From positions 4,092,001 through 4,156,000 of the forward strand of contig NC_085924.1 in the NCBI RefSeq assembly GCF_035222485.1: a stretch of 64,000 bases of DNA. Reading direction: 5' to 3'. A program made the position numbers and the translations under genes. The notes beneath the pieces are model-generated. The model had not been told where the DNA came from. It did no database searches and saw only the letters and a list, made by a program, of their open reading frames with translations. Below are positions 9,063-20,490 of the stretch, in pieces. The first letter of the stretch is position 1, and every line of letters starts with the position of its first letter. This DNA comes from Podospora pseudoanserina (Eukaryota > Ascomycota > Sordariomycetes > Sordariales > Podosporaceae).

Positions 9063-11238
9063 GATGTTATGTTAGCTTGGCGTGTAGTAAAGGAATAGAA
9101 ATTTGAGGACACCTATCTGGTGCTCTCCTTTCAGCAGAACTCGTGTTTGCTACGCTGTGTCGTAGCTTTGAAGTTGTGCTTTTTGCTTTTCTATATCTGC
9201 TAGGCTTTGTTGGAAGAGGAGCTAGAAGGGGGTGTTTTGCCGCTGTGATGACTTTAGGGGATGATGTCGATTCCAAAGAGAATAAATCTATTCGGGATTT
9301 TTTTAAGCTGATTCGAGACGGGTATAAAGCTAATGTGACTCTACTTCCACTCCCTCACACGCCTCCACGCTTCAACACTGTGCAGTCTCACACTGAAGTA
9401 TGAGTTCCCTCTCTAGGTCTCTGCTTCATGGCACTGGCTGCTTGAATCCTATTCCATGGAAGATTGAGCCAAAGTAACGGTCCAAAGTGTCTTTCGAGAG
9501 CTGTTGCTTGTCCTCTTTCAGGCTATCCTTGTTCGACTGCGTGTTGCTGTTCGGGCTAAGAGATGTATAGTCAGTGAAAGCCAGCAGTTTGGCGCAATGA
9601 AGCGGGGTCGTATCAATGATCCGAATCAGAATAGGATTACCCACCAGGTGATAAACCCCCTCTTGAAAGACTGGCTATTTTGATTGGGGACTGATTCGAT
9701 ATGTTGGGGGGGCTTGGTGTGGCCAGTATGAGTACCTGGGGTAATGGGAACAAAGACATCCTTGTCATTGATCTCGAACGAATATAGCAGGCGAAAGTCT
9801 TGTGCGGGCAGTGGGTCAGTTCTTCATTTTTTCAAGACTTACACAAGAAGGCGGAGACCATTCAGGGGTACATAGGGTATATAACAATAGTTGACCTGAC
9901 CGAAGTATGATATACTGATCCGCTGTGGCCTTGGGGGTCTTGGTTACGGTTCTCGCAACCAGGTGTCAGCATGCCTGTCTCTCTTTGTAAATATACCTAG
10001 AGATAATAGCCCTCTATCTAGCCCGAGCGGATTGGGAATACACCTCCGTGTCACGTACTCTAATTTCTGCCTATTTGATAGTACCTACCAGATTCCTTGC
10101 TCTGGCAGAATATAATGGGATGCAAGCTGAGCTATCTAGTGTGACTCATAACGATCAATCCAGCCTTGGACAACATAGCTCAGGATAATAAATACTGCAC
10201 AAATGTACATGTACAGAACGAATATGATTCCCTGTTTACATTTATTCAATGAATCCCGCATGATTCCGTGGCCCCATGGAGCCTCATACTTCGTATCAAA
10301 ATCAGTCGCACCTTGCACGCATGCAAAGGTCTGCGCCACATAGCACTCTATTGGTAAAAAGGACCCCATGAGTCCAGCCCTGGGGAATCAAAAACGCACA
10401 TTCTTGCATGCGCCAACATTACACCGCTGGACGCCAGACCAATACCTCCTGCAGGAAAGAGGCTGCCAGGGAATCATAGGGGAACCAGAGAGGAAATCTG
10501 TGCGGCACACCTGCTTGGGTCAACCAGATTATTGCATACTTGTGGAATGATTTTCTGCAAGACAGTCTCTATTTACGGTCAACGGGGGCATAGTTCGTAT
10601 TAGACACGCCATCTCAGTCACAGTGACGGGTAAGATGTCTAAGAGCAGTTATGGTGTCCCTGAGAAATTACAAGTGCTTGCAAATGCTAAGCTTTTCCAG
10701 TACTTTTATAGCACGGGGAGGCCATTGGCTCACTCAACAAAACCCACTTCAGCCCGGTCAGTCATCAAACTTTTCTGCCTAGATACCTTCCTAGAGATCG
10801 GCGTTTAGGGATCGGTTTGACACATAGAGGCTTGAGGTACGGACAGGAAGACAGGCTTGGCCACTGCGGAACTTGAAGTCTTGGGTTCATGACACAACTG
10901 AGTTAAGATGTCTAAGTATAAAGCCCCTCCGTTCTGACTAGGCCTGGTAACATCATTCTCATGCTTCAAGTTTCTCTCCAACTCTTTTCTTGCACTCAAT
11001 ACATCAACCATACCTTATATTCACTCTTTAGGGACACCGTTGCACCTGCTGAAGTTGCAGCGGAGGTCCTGCGTGAAACCACAATCTGCCAGTAGATCTT
11101 GACCCTTTTTACTCAGAATTACATTTTGTCGTTGCTGTTAGGAAGCCAGCCAACTGAACCATCGCTAGCAAACCACCACCTGCACGATGGGGATTGTTTG
11201 GCTCTCGAAACCCCTTTTAGCACCAGACGGCCGCAGTC
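9063..11238. other. Long intergenic region, no gene recognised
   Basis: The region of about 2.2 kb has only short scattered open frames and mixed composition. I found no domain, no tRNA-like fold and no spliced frame that I could support. It may hold the tyrosinase 3' end, near 9063-9200. Confidence 0.45.
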
Positions 11239-11761
11239 ATGGGCACAACCGCAACTTGGACACCAAGAGGCACGGGTTACGACTACAGCGATTGCGTCGA
11301 CCCGGCGACTACTACCGACAACGTCGACCTCGGCGCGTTGGAAGGGTACCACATGTTATCTGTGCGACCTGCCCAAAGCATTTGCAAACACCAAGGATTT
11401 CAAGAACCACTTTGGCGCAGTGCACCTTGATCGTCGAGACTTTAGATGCGCAGGGTGCCTGAGTACATTCAAGATCAACTCAAACTGCAACAGACATATT
11501 CGAACTGCTCTCAATTGTCAGGAACGTGGCGCCATCGTCGAAAATCTACACAACCCACGATCGGGGTTTCCTCGAATGGGTTTCCCCCTCACGCTTTCCC
11601 TGTCAGCATTTGATATATCTCACCTCAACTCAAACATTCGGCATCCTCTTTGGTCGAGGCATGAAAGAACAGGAGAGGGGATATCATGTGCTGGCATGTG
11701 TCCTTTCTGCTTGGTTGGGAATGGACGGTCCTGTCTTGGGCGAATGACACCGGTGTCTTGA
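11239..11761 (+). pseudogene. C2H2 zinc-finger reading frame, probably frameshifted
   Basis: An ATG at 11239 opens a plausible N terminus (MGTTATWTPRGTGYDYSD) that continues to about 11335. The zinc-finger part lies in the next frame from about 11340: CYLCDLPKAF followed by a His pair (HFGAVH), then FRCAGC with a downstream His and Cys (RHIRTALNC). That is two C2H2/C2HC-type fingers in tandem, suggesting a nucleic-acid-binding protein. No splice sites join the two frames, so one base seems to have been gained or lost near 11330-11345. After about 11560 the sequence no longer looks coding although the frame runs to 11761. An upstream TTG-initiated extension in the finger frame exists but looks like noise. 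Function unknown. Confidence 0.42.
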
Positions 11762-12757
11762 AACCAACAAGGCGCGATTGAAGATGGCAGGGGGCTGCTA
11801 ATTCTCGTTGCGCTTATTTCTTCTGTCTCTGTCTTCTCTTTGCACGCGGCCTTCTTACAGCAGGGTCATGGTTGCTGACCTGCGAATTTGGTTTTGAAAA
11901 GCTTTACCCTGTACTTAATCACTATTTCGGAATTTAGTTGATGTTGGCTTTAAGCCCTTTGGCAGGCATTTTCTTTGCCTTTCCTTTGCTTCTTTGCTCT
12001 CTTTTTCTTGCCTTTTGCTCACGGCCCGGGCTTGCATCACCACATGTATTTCTAGCCACTTCACCTCTCATTCCGGTAGATTTATACATCATCTTCATCT
12101 TCACACCGTTGAACTTTTGCATTTCAGTTGGTTGCTTTCACTCTTCTCTGGATTTGAACGTTTCTTCCCTGTAAGGTTAGATGAGATCGAATAGATTCAC
12201 CTAAGGTACCCTAGTTTCTATACTTGGCGTACCTACCATATTTCGCAATCCGCCACCAACTTCGTCATAGTCAGTGAGTGTTTTCGGGCTGACTTTATTC
12301 TCGGGAAAGGAAAATGAAGAGTTCAACTCCCCTACAGCGGTTAAAGTCACTCCCTGCATTTGGATTGGTGATGATCAATATAAAAACCGCAGTATCGGCG
12401 GCTAGTATAGCCATCCGTATTTAACCAGCACCATACCCATCGGGCCGGAGATATTTTGCTTCATGCCCAAACACAATACCAGCCGCATGGCGCCAGAGTG
12501 CCGGTTATCCCAGGTTTGTGTAGATGAGTTCTGATGATCCATGCTACCCTGATCTGCTGACAGCCCTGCTCTCCCTTCCACAATCACCATCCATATTCTC
12601 GCGACGGTATTCCGTTCGCCCCCTACATGACCCGAAAAAGAGCAGTATTTGAGTGTTCTGGGAAGGAATAACTCGATATAACTTCCCCATCCCCACTCGT
12701 GTGACATACACCCATTTCCTTTACACCAGTATCTGCTTCTGCATCTTCCTAGTCAAT
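11762..12757. other. Intergenic, deacetylase promoter at right
   Basis: Nothing recognised from 11762 to about 12600. The sequence from about 12620 to 12757, with pyrimidine-rich tracts, is probably the promoter and leader of the deacetylase. Confidence 0.45.
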
Positions 12758-13643
12758 ATGCTCGCAGAAACCCTCACCACGGGGCTGCTGCTCATTACGA
12801 GCGCCAGCGCCCTCCCAGTGATGAGCCCACTGGAGTACGTCAAGCGAGCCGTCAACCCCGGCGTCGTCATCAACAAATGCAGCCAGCCCAACATGCTGGC
12901 ACTTGCCTACGACGACGGTCCATACACATACACCTCTCAGCTCGTCGACATCCTCGACAGAGGCGGCGCCAAAGCCACCTTCTTCTGGTGCGGTACTCTG
13001 TACGGATGTATCTACCGCCAAGAAGCCGCCGTCAAGAAGGCATTTGCCTCTGGCCATCAAGTTGCCTCTCACTCATGGTACAGTACTCCCCTTTCCACCT
13101 CACCCGTCCATCATCAGTCTAACAACCTGCCACCAGGTCCCACAACAGAATGGGCTCCATGAACGCCAACCAAATCCGCACTGAAATGACCCGTGTCGAA
13201 GACGCCCTCGTCAACATGGTCGGCGTCAAGCCGGCCTACATGCGGCCTCCTTATCTCGACACCGGCGGCCAGTTCTTGAACACGATGAAGACGATGAACT
13301 ACAAGGTCATCACCAACGACATTGATTCCGGAGACTGGAACAACGTCAGCCCCCAGCAAGCCCAGCAGCGGTTTCAGCAGGCGGGTGCCCGTGGCAATGG
13401 GCATATTCCCCTCATGCATGAGGTGTATCCCGGAACGGTTAACACGCTGACGCCGTGGTTGATCAACTGGGCGAACCAGAATAACTTGAAGCTTGTTACT
13501 GTTGGTAAGTTGTTTTGACGAAGAAGAGTCAAGGTTTTGACAGTGTGCTGACTGAGATGGAAATAGCTGAGTGCGTTGGTGATCCAGAGGGCTCATATCA
13601 GCCTGGTAATTGGACTGCAAAGGTTGGGCCGTACAACTGCTAA
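12758..13643 (+). CDS. Secreted chitin/polysaccharide deacetylase (CE4, NodB domain)
   Basis: Three exons, 12758-13077, 13137-13504 and 13567-13643, give 254 residues. Intron 1 has GTACAG, a TCTAAC branch and CAG; intron 2 has GTAAGT, a GCTGAC branch and TAG. Residues 1-19 are a signal peptide. The NodB motifs are in order: D52-D53 in AYDDGP, H105 and H109 in SHSWSH (created by splicing exon 1 to exon 2), RPPY at 143-146, DIDSGDW at 168-174 and LMHE with H201. These are the metal-binding and catalytic elements of carbohydrate esterase family 4. Expected action is removal of N-acetyl groups from chitin or related polymers at the cell wall or outside the cell. No carbohydrate-binding module is present. 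Confidence 0.93.
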
Positions 13644-14400
13644 AGCAAGTGTGTTGGACTGGTCATGTTCAGGGGTAAGGTCACCTTTCCAGGGAACTTG
13701 CTTCCCAAGACAACACGCATGTAGCCACCAAATGCAAACACCTCAACCAAGGGGTCTCTCCTCACAGAAAAAACTGCAGTCATATCCCAACTGCCAATCC
13801 CACTACCAATAGCGTACCGATAACACAAGAACCTCAACGCTGGGAACTCGGCCCGAGGCTCATGCAACCGTCATCCTGACACACCTGCAGCAGCCAAGAT
13901 ACCCGTCACACCGAGGCTTGGCTACCACTTCGGAAAAGAGTGAGGCTGTCAAAGATAACTCTGCATCTTTAGCCTCTTGTCAATCCTGCCACACATCCTT
14001 TCGCAAGTCTAGCATCATTCCCAGGGTCACAATGAGGCCCTCACCAACACCACAGTGCCAGTACCTGACAAGCCATACCTGCATGACTAGACCTCAACTA
14101 CCGCCGTCACTGCGCCATCGACTAGCCACATAGCCGTTACAACTCCAACGTCCCGATAATGCACCTCTAGGTTGCTAAGTTGTCGTCCTGTCCCTGCCTT
14201 GTTTTGTCAGCTCTTCTGCAGTAGCCTATCCTATTTGGAGCTTGTGTCTCTTCTCATCCAAGCTCATGATATCTCCAACCAAAGCAATCGACTGCCCATT
14301 ATTAAGGCTTGTTGCTGTTTGCAACCTAAGCTCTGACCTGAATCCAATCTTTTCATCAGTCAATGTCCTGAACTCTACTCCGTAGCATCCATCACAATTC

Positions 14401-14483
14401 CAGCACCAAGCACCAAAGCATCAAGCACCAAGCACCAAAGCATCAACCACCAAGCATCAAGCATCAACCACCAAGCACCAAGC
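14401..14483. repeat. CACCAAGC/CATCAA minisatellite
   Basis: Units of AGCACCAA, AGCATCAA and ACCACCAA alternate about eleven times. The tract lies in non-coding sequence. Confidence 0.85.
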
Positions 14484-14632
14484 CTCACACTCCACCCCAA
14501 CGCCCAGCCTTTCTTTCCAACAACAACCGTTCCACAAACCCACTCTTCAACCACATGGGAAAGTGGAAACAGCGGAAGATGCCCATCCACAGCGGAGCTA
14601 CGGTCCAGAACCTCTTCTGAACCAAAAAAATA

Positions 14633-14657
14633 AAAAATAAAAAAAATAAAAAAAAAA
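14633..14657. repeat. A-rich low-complexity run
   Basis: Runs of A are broken only by single T residues. Confidence 0.8.
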
Positions 14658-17600
14658 CCCCCGCCAAACGGGAAGGGTGGAACCCATCATCATGAACAAT
14701 ACATATGCAGCACCATCTAGCTGCCACCGCAAACTCCCAAGCGCTAGCCAAAATGTCGACATGTTCCATCGGCTTTTCGTCCCTTTTGAGCTCTTCCCCC
14801 CCTCCTTTCTCAGCTTGGTCGTGTGGGTAGGCATGCAGCAGCACCCTTATTACCCACCGACGACGCTTTCCCCATCCGCGTTAGTATTGCGAGTGAAACT
14901 CCTTAGGTAATAAATTCCACGACGGCTCACCGGGACGTTTCGACGGCACATTTTCCCAACCAACCCATCATGAAACAGGTCCAGAGAAAACAAAAAAATG
15001 GTGATAATCGCGAGCGAGTGCGAGTCCCGCTGAATGCTTCCTTCCCAACCCCTCCCGACATCGGCTTTGCGCTGTTTTATTCTTACGTCTTTGACAAGAG
15101 ACCGATAATGTCGGCCATTCTTCCGTTTCAAGTGAACATAACGGCAGCTTCGGATTTTAGACCACGACCAGAAAACCAAGTAAGAATCAGACCGCGGCCC
15201 GATGGTTTGGAAGGCACGCCCATCCATCCTTCCCTCCCGCCCATTCCAAGCGAGGGCTTGGCTCGTATTATTACCGAGACATGAGGTGCCGGTAGCGGGT
15301 AGGATTGAAAGGATGGCTGTGGTGTTTTGGGAAATCGACAGATGTCATCCTACACACGTGAGCGGGACACGATGCGGAAGGTGCTCTTCTCGGCCTCAGA
15401 AGTGACCGATGTCCGACACAGGCCGCCGGCGTGCGGTCAATGCCAGAAGAGGGCCGGCGCCCGTGCCAAGCCGGAGAGGTGGGGAACTGATATAGCTCGG
15501 CGCCGTGATGATGTCCCGCCGGTGTCTGAGCTGATACAGCTTGTTGTATCCCAACAAACTACGGGATCCACACAGCTTCATCAGATTCCAGTTCAAACCC
15601 TTCTCCTTCAGCGCGATGATGCAAACCAACCTGATCTCCGCGAATAGACCGAAACACCCACAGCACAACAATCCGACACCATCTCCCAATATGGTGTAAC
15701 AAGCGTTAGTGTCGGTCGCAAGCGCCCTACTGCTGCGCTAACAGCTGGGCTTAATAAGAAACAAGGCCCCCCCTCAAAGATGTTTCGCTTCCCGCAAGTG
15801 AAGCCCAATGAAGCGATATTGAACCAGGAGAACTAAGGCCGCCCCAAGACGTCCACGATTGTGAGTGAGACATTCCAGAAGGGTTCTAACGCTGGCCGGG
15901 GAGGTGGTGTCGGGGGGCCGAACCGGCATGCCACACTTCTTCTCGGCCGCAGATCTGGCTCCCAATTGGTTCAAATCTGCGCGCCACGAAAAGGAGACAT
16001 CCTTGAGGTCGGAGCGGACTCCGGTGGGATGAAGCCAACCAGGAGCGAGGAAAGTCGCGACCAGAAAACGCGTTGATGAAGTGCTGGAATTTTCGGTGAA
16101 CGTGCTGAGATTCGGGAAGAACTTTGGAGGTAGCTGGGACTTCTTGATGGCTCCTGTTCTTTTCAATCCTCTTGTCCCTCCTGTTCCATTATCAACGGGT
16201 TTGCATAATGTGATCTCTGGGCGATCCTTGCCAACAGCTTCAATGTATCAAAAGGGCCAGACGGAAGGTTCTTTCCCGCCATGATCCCGCCATTCTTCAG
16301 GTACAACTCGGCATGACTATTCTGGATATCGATTCGATGTCATGTCGCTTTCGCTCACTTTCTTATTGCTGATGCAGGTCGACGAATATGGAAGTCGACC
16401 TGAATGCTGGCGTGGTGAAAAGCGGGCCAAGACCACCAGCAACCTTTAGCTTGCCCCAGTTCCATGCCGGCGGTGTCTGGAATCAAGTTTCGTCGGTCCA
16501 ATTGGCCAGCCCTTCGTTCAGGGTTTGATAAGTTGACATAGCCTCATCAGCTCGTGACATCAGCAAAGGTGCCGGCATGTCTTCGAGGTATGTAATGCAT
16601 CACGACAACACGACATCGCGACCATGCACCACACCAACGCGCCGGGGAGACGACTTCTGCGACCTAAAGGAGGCCGTTCTCTTATCGGGTTCGGCCCTTG
16701 CGGCATGCTCGTCAAGCGATAACACTTACATACGGCGCAGCAGCATTACAGAATCAACTTGCCACATGTACCTCGTCATGTCCAGCAATGGTATCTGGAG
16801 GAAATGATGTTAGTCCCCAAGTCCTGAATCCAGCTATAGCAATAGCATGCTGATCAGAGACCACTAGGTCAAAGCAACAGGTACGGAGTATACCAGCGTC
16901 GGTGGCATGATAGCACGCCTAACCCAATCTCAGCTGAGGGAACGGAACTATCGTGAAGCCAAGGGTCCCGGTGACATGGATTCGGTAATTTAGTTTAGTG
17001 CCGCACCGTGGAATATCTTTCAGGAAGGGATAGCAGCTTGGCTCGAGGCTTGCATGTCAAAGGTTTGGGTGCTGATAAATGATAAAAATACTCGTCAGAA
17101 AAGAGCCTCAGCGTTGCAGGGCAGCCTCGACAATGTCTTGGTACTGCAGAAGAGATAGAATGCGGTAGCCGAAGATAAAGTGAAAACGAGCATGAGGAAA
17201 ATCGACTGACATCTGGAGTGCCGAATCGCCGAGGACAACGGTGATACGAAGGAAGCTCGGCAGGGCCATTCGGATGGGCCGAAGATTGACCATGTCGGCG
17301 TCGATCGTACAAGTGAACCATCAAGGTGCTGAGCGACAAGAGATCCTTCCCTTTGCGGTGATCTTGATTATCCATAAGCACCGGGCTCAGAGTCTAGGCC
17401 ATTGCGGGTGTGGAGGACGATGAGGATTTGCAAACAAGATCACCTGCCATATTGAGAAGCTTGTTGTTGATAGCAGACGAAAGGTGAAGTTGAAAGCTTC
17501 TCTCGGTGAAGCTATCAGAAAACGGCCGCGTCGGGGACGGTGTCGCAGGATGGTGGTATCTTCGGCTCTTTTCGCTGGTGAAGCCGAAAAACCCCACATA

Positions 17601-18702
17601 GCACCGGGACCTGCCCAATCTGGGGCATTGGGCAGTGGAAGCGGAGCTGGTGGGATGAAGCTCTGGCGATTCATGAGACAGACGCAGGCGATGACTCGCG
17701 TGATTTGTGTCCTTTCAGAAGCAGGTGAAGCTTCCACTGCTTCTAAAAAGCTTCCAAAGTGGGCTCTGACAACTTGGCCAGGTAAATGCCTGCAGAGCGA
17801 GGCAATTTTCCACGTGTTCTGGCAAGCCCAAGCAATGAAGCTTTGACATATCGATTGCTTTTTCTCCACCATTGGGCCAGACGCTCCGAGACCCCTTCAC
17901 TGCCTCAACCAGCACGTTCCTTGTGAACAGAGGAGTTCGTCTCGTTTTTTTCTTCGACACCGAATGGCCTTTTCGGGGTTTCGGCATCAGTGGCATGTGA
18001 AGAGGGACTTCAGCTTGTTTATTGTCGGAGTTGCGGTGCGAGTGACAGCGACAATGCGACCGAAGGAACCTGGACGGACGAGCCCTGGGGAAAACTTGTC
18101 ATTTCATCAGTTCCATGTTCCCAACCTGGAGAACGAAGCATTCGGTTACGACGGAGATCCAGAGGGAGCAAATCCATGGGTCTGTGTGCCAGACACATCA
18201 GATGAATCTAGGAGAATAATAATTATGGCAGGGCCTCTGTTGACCGGTGTGGGTCAAACGGTCGTGCAGAGGAGGAGTGAGCGCGGTCAGCGGCCAGCGC
18301 GCTCGCTCACCTGAACGGAATCTCCGCTGTCCCGAAACATTGGTGATTTTGGTGCATTGGCACATCGCGGAAGAGCCCTATGGAGGAAGGTGCACCGAAG
18401 TACCGAGTAAAGCCTTTTTGCCCCATGGTTTCGCACCCTGACAGCTGTCGCGATGTTGCAATGTCGCAACCGATATTGGCGACAGACGCACAACACGGCA
18501 GACACCACGTGCTCGAGTACTGGTGCGCTCCTCGACGCTCGCGCCTCTCGCCTGTGCTTAGGCTTGTACAAATAGCGGTTGCGAAACAGGCGCTGATTCG
18601 CTATGCCTGGTTCTTGGAAGTTGTTGTGGCTTTTCTGATTTCTCTACGGCATTACGAGAGTGCCCCAGGTGACCGGTGAAGTCGATATGAGTATCGAGAG
18701 AT

Positions 18703-18727
18703 CGAGACAAGAGACAAGAGACAAGAG
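18703..18727. repeat. GACAAGA short tandem repeat
   Basis: The heptamer GAGACAA is repeated about three times just before an ATG at 18728. Confidence 0.7.
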
Positions 18728-19796
18728 ATGGCAATGGAACAGCCCAGCAGCTCAATAGCTCACAGCAGGAATGCGCGGAGGAGGTCTGCCCGAGGGATGA
18801 TGGTTGATACTAATGATGGGCAAATAAATGATGGTTGGGCTGGTACGCTGGCACTGCTGCTGGTTGATGGTGAGCCAAACTGGGGTGAGGATACTGCGGC
18901 AATCGGTAGTGGGTACCTCAGCCAAGCCCCTCAACGCCTCAGGTCCCGACCGTTCTGGCTCTCCCGCCCTCCGTTTCCACCTCAGCACCGCACCTCAGCT
19001 GTTCGTTCCTCTCCTTCTCTCCGAGGCATCACGGCCGGTACCTGCCTTTACCTCCATACCTGTGTTCAGGTACTTACTACCTGCCCGCTTCTGCTGCCAG
19101 CATACCTATCTATCCGTAACATCAAACATATCATTTGCTCCTCCTGAGCGGTTTCTGAGACGGATGTGGCTCGACTTCTTTGCACCAGCATTGCAAAAGA
19201 TGCCGCTTTAGGTTTAGGGAAGATATCGCCATGAACGAGACAACCAATTCGAGTATGGCTTGTCTCAGTTTCTCTCCATTGGGAACCTCCAAAAGAACGC
19301 TGCCGGATTTTCTTCCAAGCTTCCATTTCCCACCAGGGTAGCCCTGCCCCCGCTTCTCTCACACCCCTCTCGGCCCGGCTCAATTGCTGGCTCCTGTCCT
19401 CTTGTCCCCCCTGTCTCCTGAGGACTGGTAACTCTAGGTAGCTCCCCTGTCCTAGCTCTGTTGCATCCTCCACTGAAGCTAGCGTCTCCAATAGTGCATA
19501 TTTCCCGACCCCTACCTCACCACACACCCAGGCTTCGAGTATGCATGGTCGATAGCATGGGTTCCCGGTCTCGCTCTCCAGCTTGACAGCTCTCCTGCGG
19601 CTTCTATATCTACTGTACTCCTCTCGACATTCCACGATACTATCTTGACTTTCGATCCCACCTCACTCCCAACATCTACGAGCTCACTGATTTCCACATC
19701 GAGACCAAGACTCTACACCACAAGATCCTCAGCCACCTCAGCTTTGTCTTTCACCTCCGTCCACCACCTCAACCAACCACCAACAACTCAGTCAAA

Positions 19797-20069
19797 ATGT
19801 GCGACTACACTCAACGCGAATACTCATGCGGTCACTTCCGCTGGATCGCCTCCAAATGGTGCCGGGATTACACTCTCACTCACAAGAGATGCCAACCCAA
19901 CGTCACACACTTTGAGTACCGAGCAGAGGAGGTCTGTGGTATGTCTTCATCATTTCACTCTTTTTCCAGACCACTATCTAACACATCTTCAACAGGGGAG
20001 TGCAAACCAAAGACCTACCCCCCGTGGGAGCACATGATCAAGCGCTCCAACAAGCAGACCCTCTACTAA
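19797..20069 (+). CDS. Small conserved-looking Cys/His-rich protein, 71 residues
   Basis: Two exons, 19797-19938 and 19996-20069, are separated by a 57-base intron with GTATGT donor, CTATCTAAC branch and CAG acceptor. The intron length is a multiple of three and contains no stop, so the unspliced frame is also open; splicing is favoured because all three signals are excellent. The product has C2, C11, H13, C22, H29, C32, H38, C47, C50 and H60, a spacing that suggests two metal sites (for example C47-G-E-C50 as half a knuckle). It has no signal peptide or membrane segment. I recognise it only as a type of small Sordariomycete protein of unknown function. It is remarkable for its isolation: no supported gene lies within 6 kb upstream or about 13 kb downstream. 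Confidence 0.72.
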   Translation: MCDYTQREYSCGHFRWIASKWCRDYTLTHKRCQPNVTHFEYRAEEVCGMSSSFHSFSRPLSNTSSTGECKPKTYPPWEHMIKRSNKQTLY

Positions 20070-20384
20070 ATAACCCTCAACAACTCTACCTACCCATTTT
20101 CCTTTTGTCATTTATACCTAGAATACAACGACAAACAAACCCACGACTACAAGGAGTGAAGGGAACAGAAGGTGGAAGAAGGATTACATCAGGCCATCAA
20201 CGACACGCCAAAGAAGAGAGATTTGCGAAGCTCAACAGGGCTTTGCCGAAGCGACACCTGGACGGGTTTACGCTACGCCAGGACATCACAGCACGCCACC
20301 TTCGCCTTCCAATAGGCCGAAAAGCACACAGCAGAGTCCCACAAACCGGGAGACACAGCAATCCAGAAGCCCAACAGCCCGGCC

Positions 20385-20411
20385 CACCAACACCACCACC
20401 ACCACCACACA
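20385..20411. repeat. CAC trinucleotide run
   Basis: CACCACCACC-type repeat in non-coding sequence. Confidence 0.8.
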
Positions 20412-20460
20412 CCTACCTATCACGTCACACCAAATCCTCCGGCTGTTGTGATGTGCTGGT

Positions 20461-20490
20461 TTGTGCTGTGCTGTGCTGTTGTGCTGTGCT
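20461..20490. repeat. GTGCT pentamer repeat
   Basis: GTGCT is repeated about five times with one slip. Confidence 0.75.

Larger units (their letters stand above)
13644..19796. other. Gene-poor tract of 6.2 kb
   Basis: No protein gene, tRNA or transposon could be supported. It contains a CACCAAGC-type tandem repeat, an A-rich run and a GACAAGA-type repeat (listed separately), and several long but overlapping open frames (for example near 17.4-17.9 kb on the minus strand and an ATG frame at 18728-19147 on the plus strand) with no recognisable domain. The last part, from roughly 18.7 kb, may be the promoter and long leader of the 71-residue gene that follows. Confidence 0.45.

Noticed and set aside
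18728-19147. ATG frame of 139 codons upstream of the 71-residue gene
   Set aside because: No domain and no codon bias; it is most likely part of the promoter or leader of the next gene.
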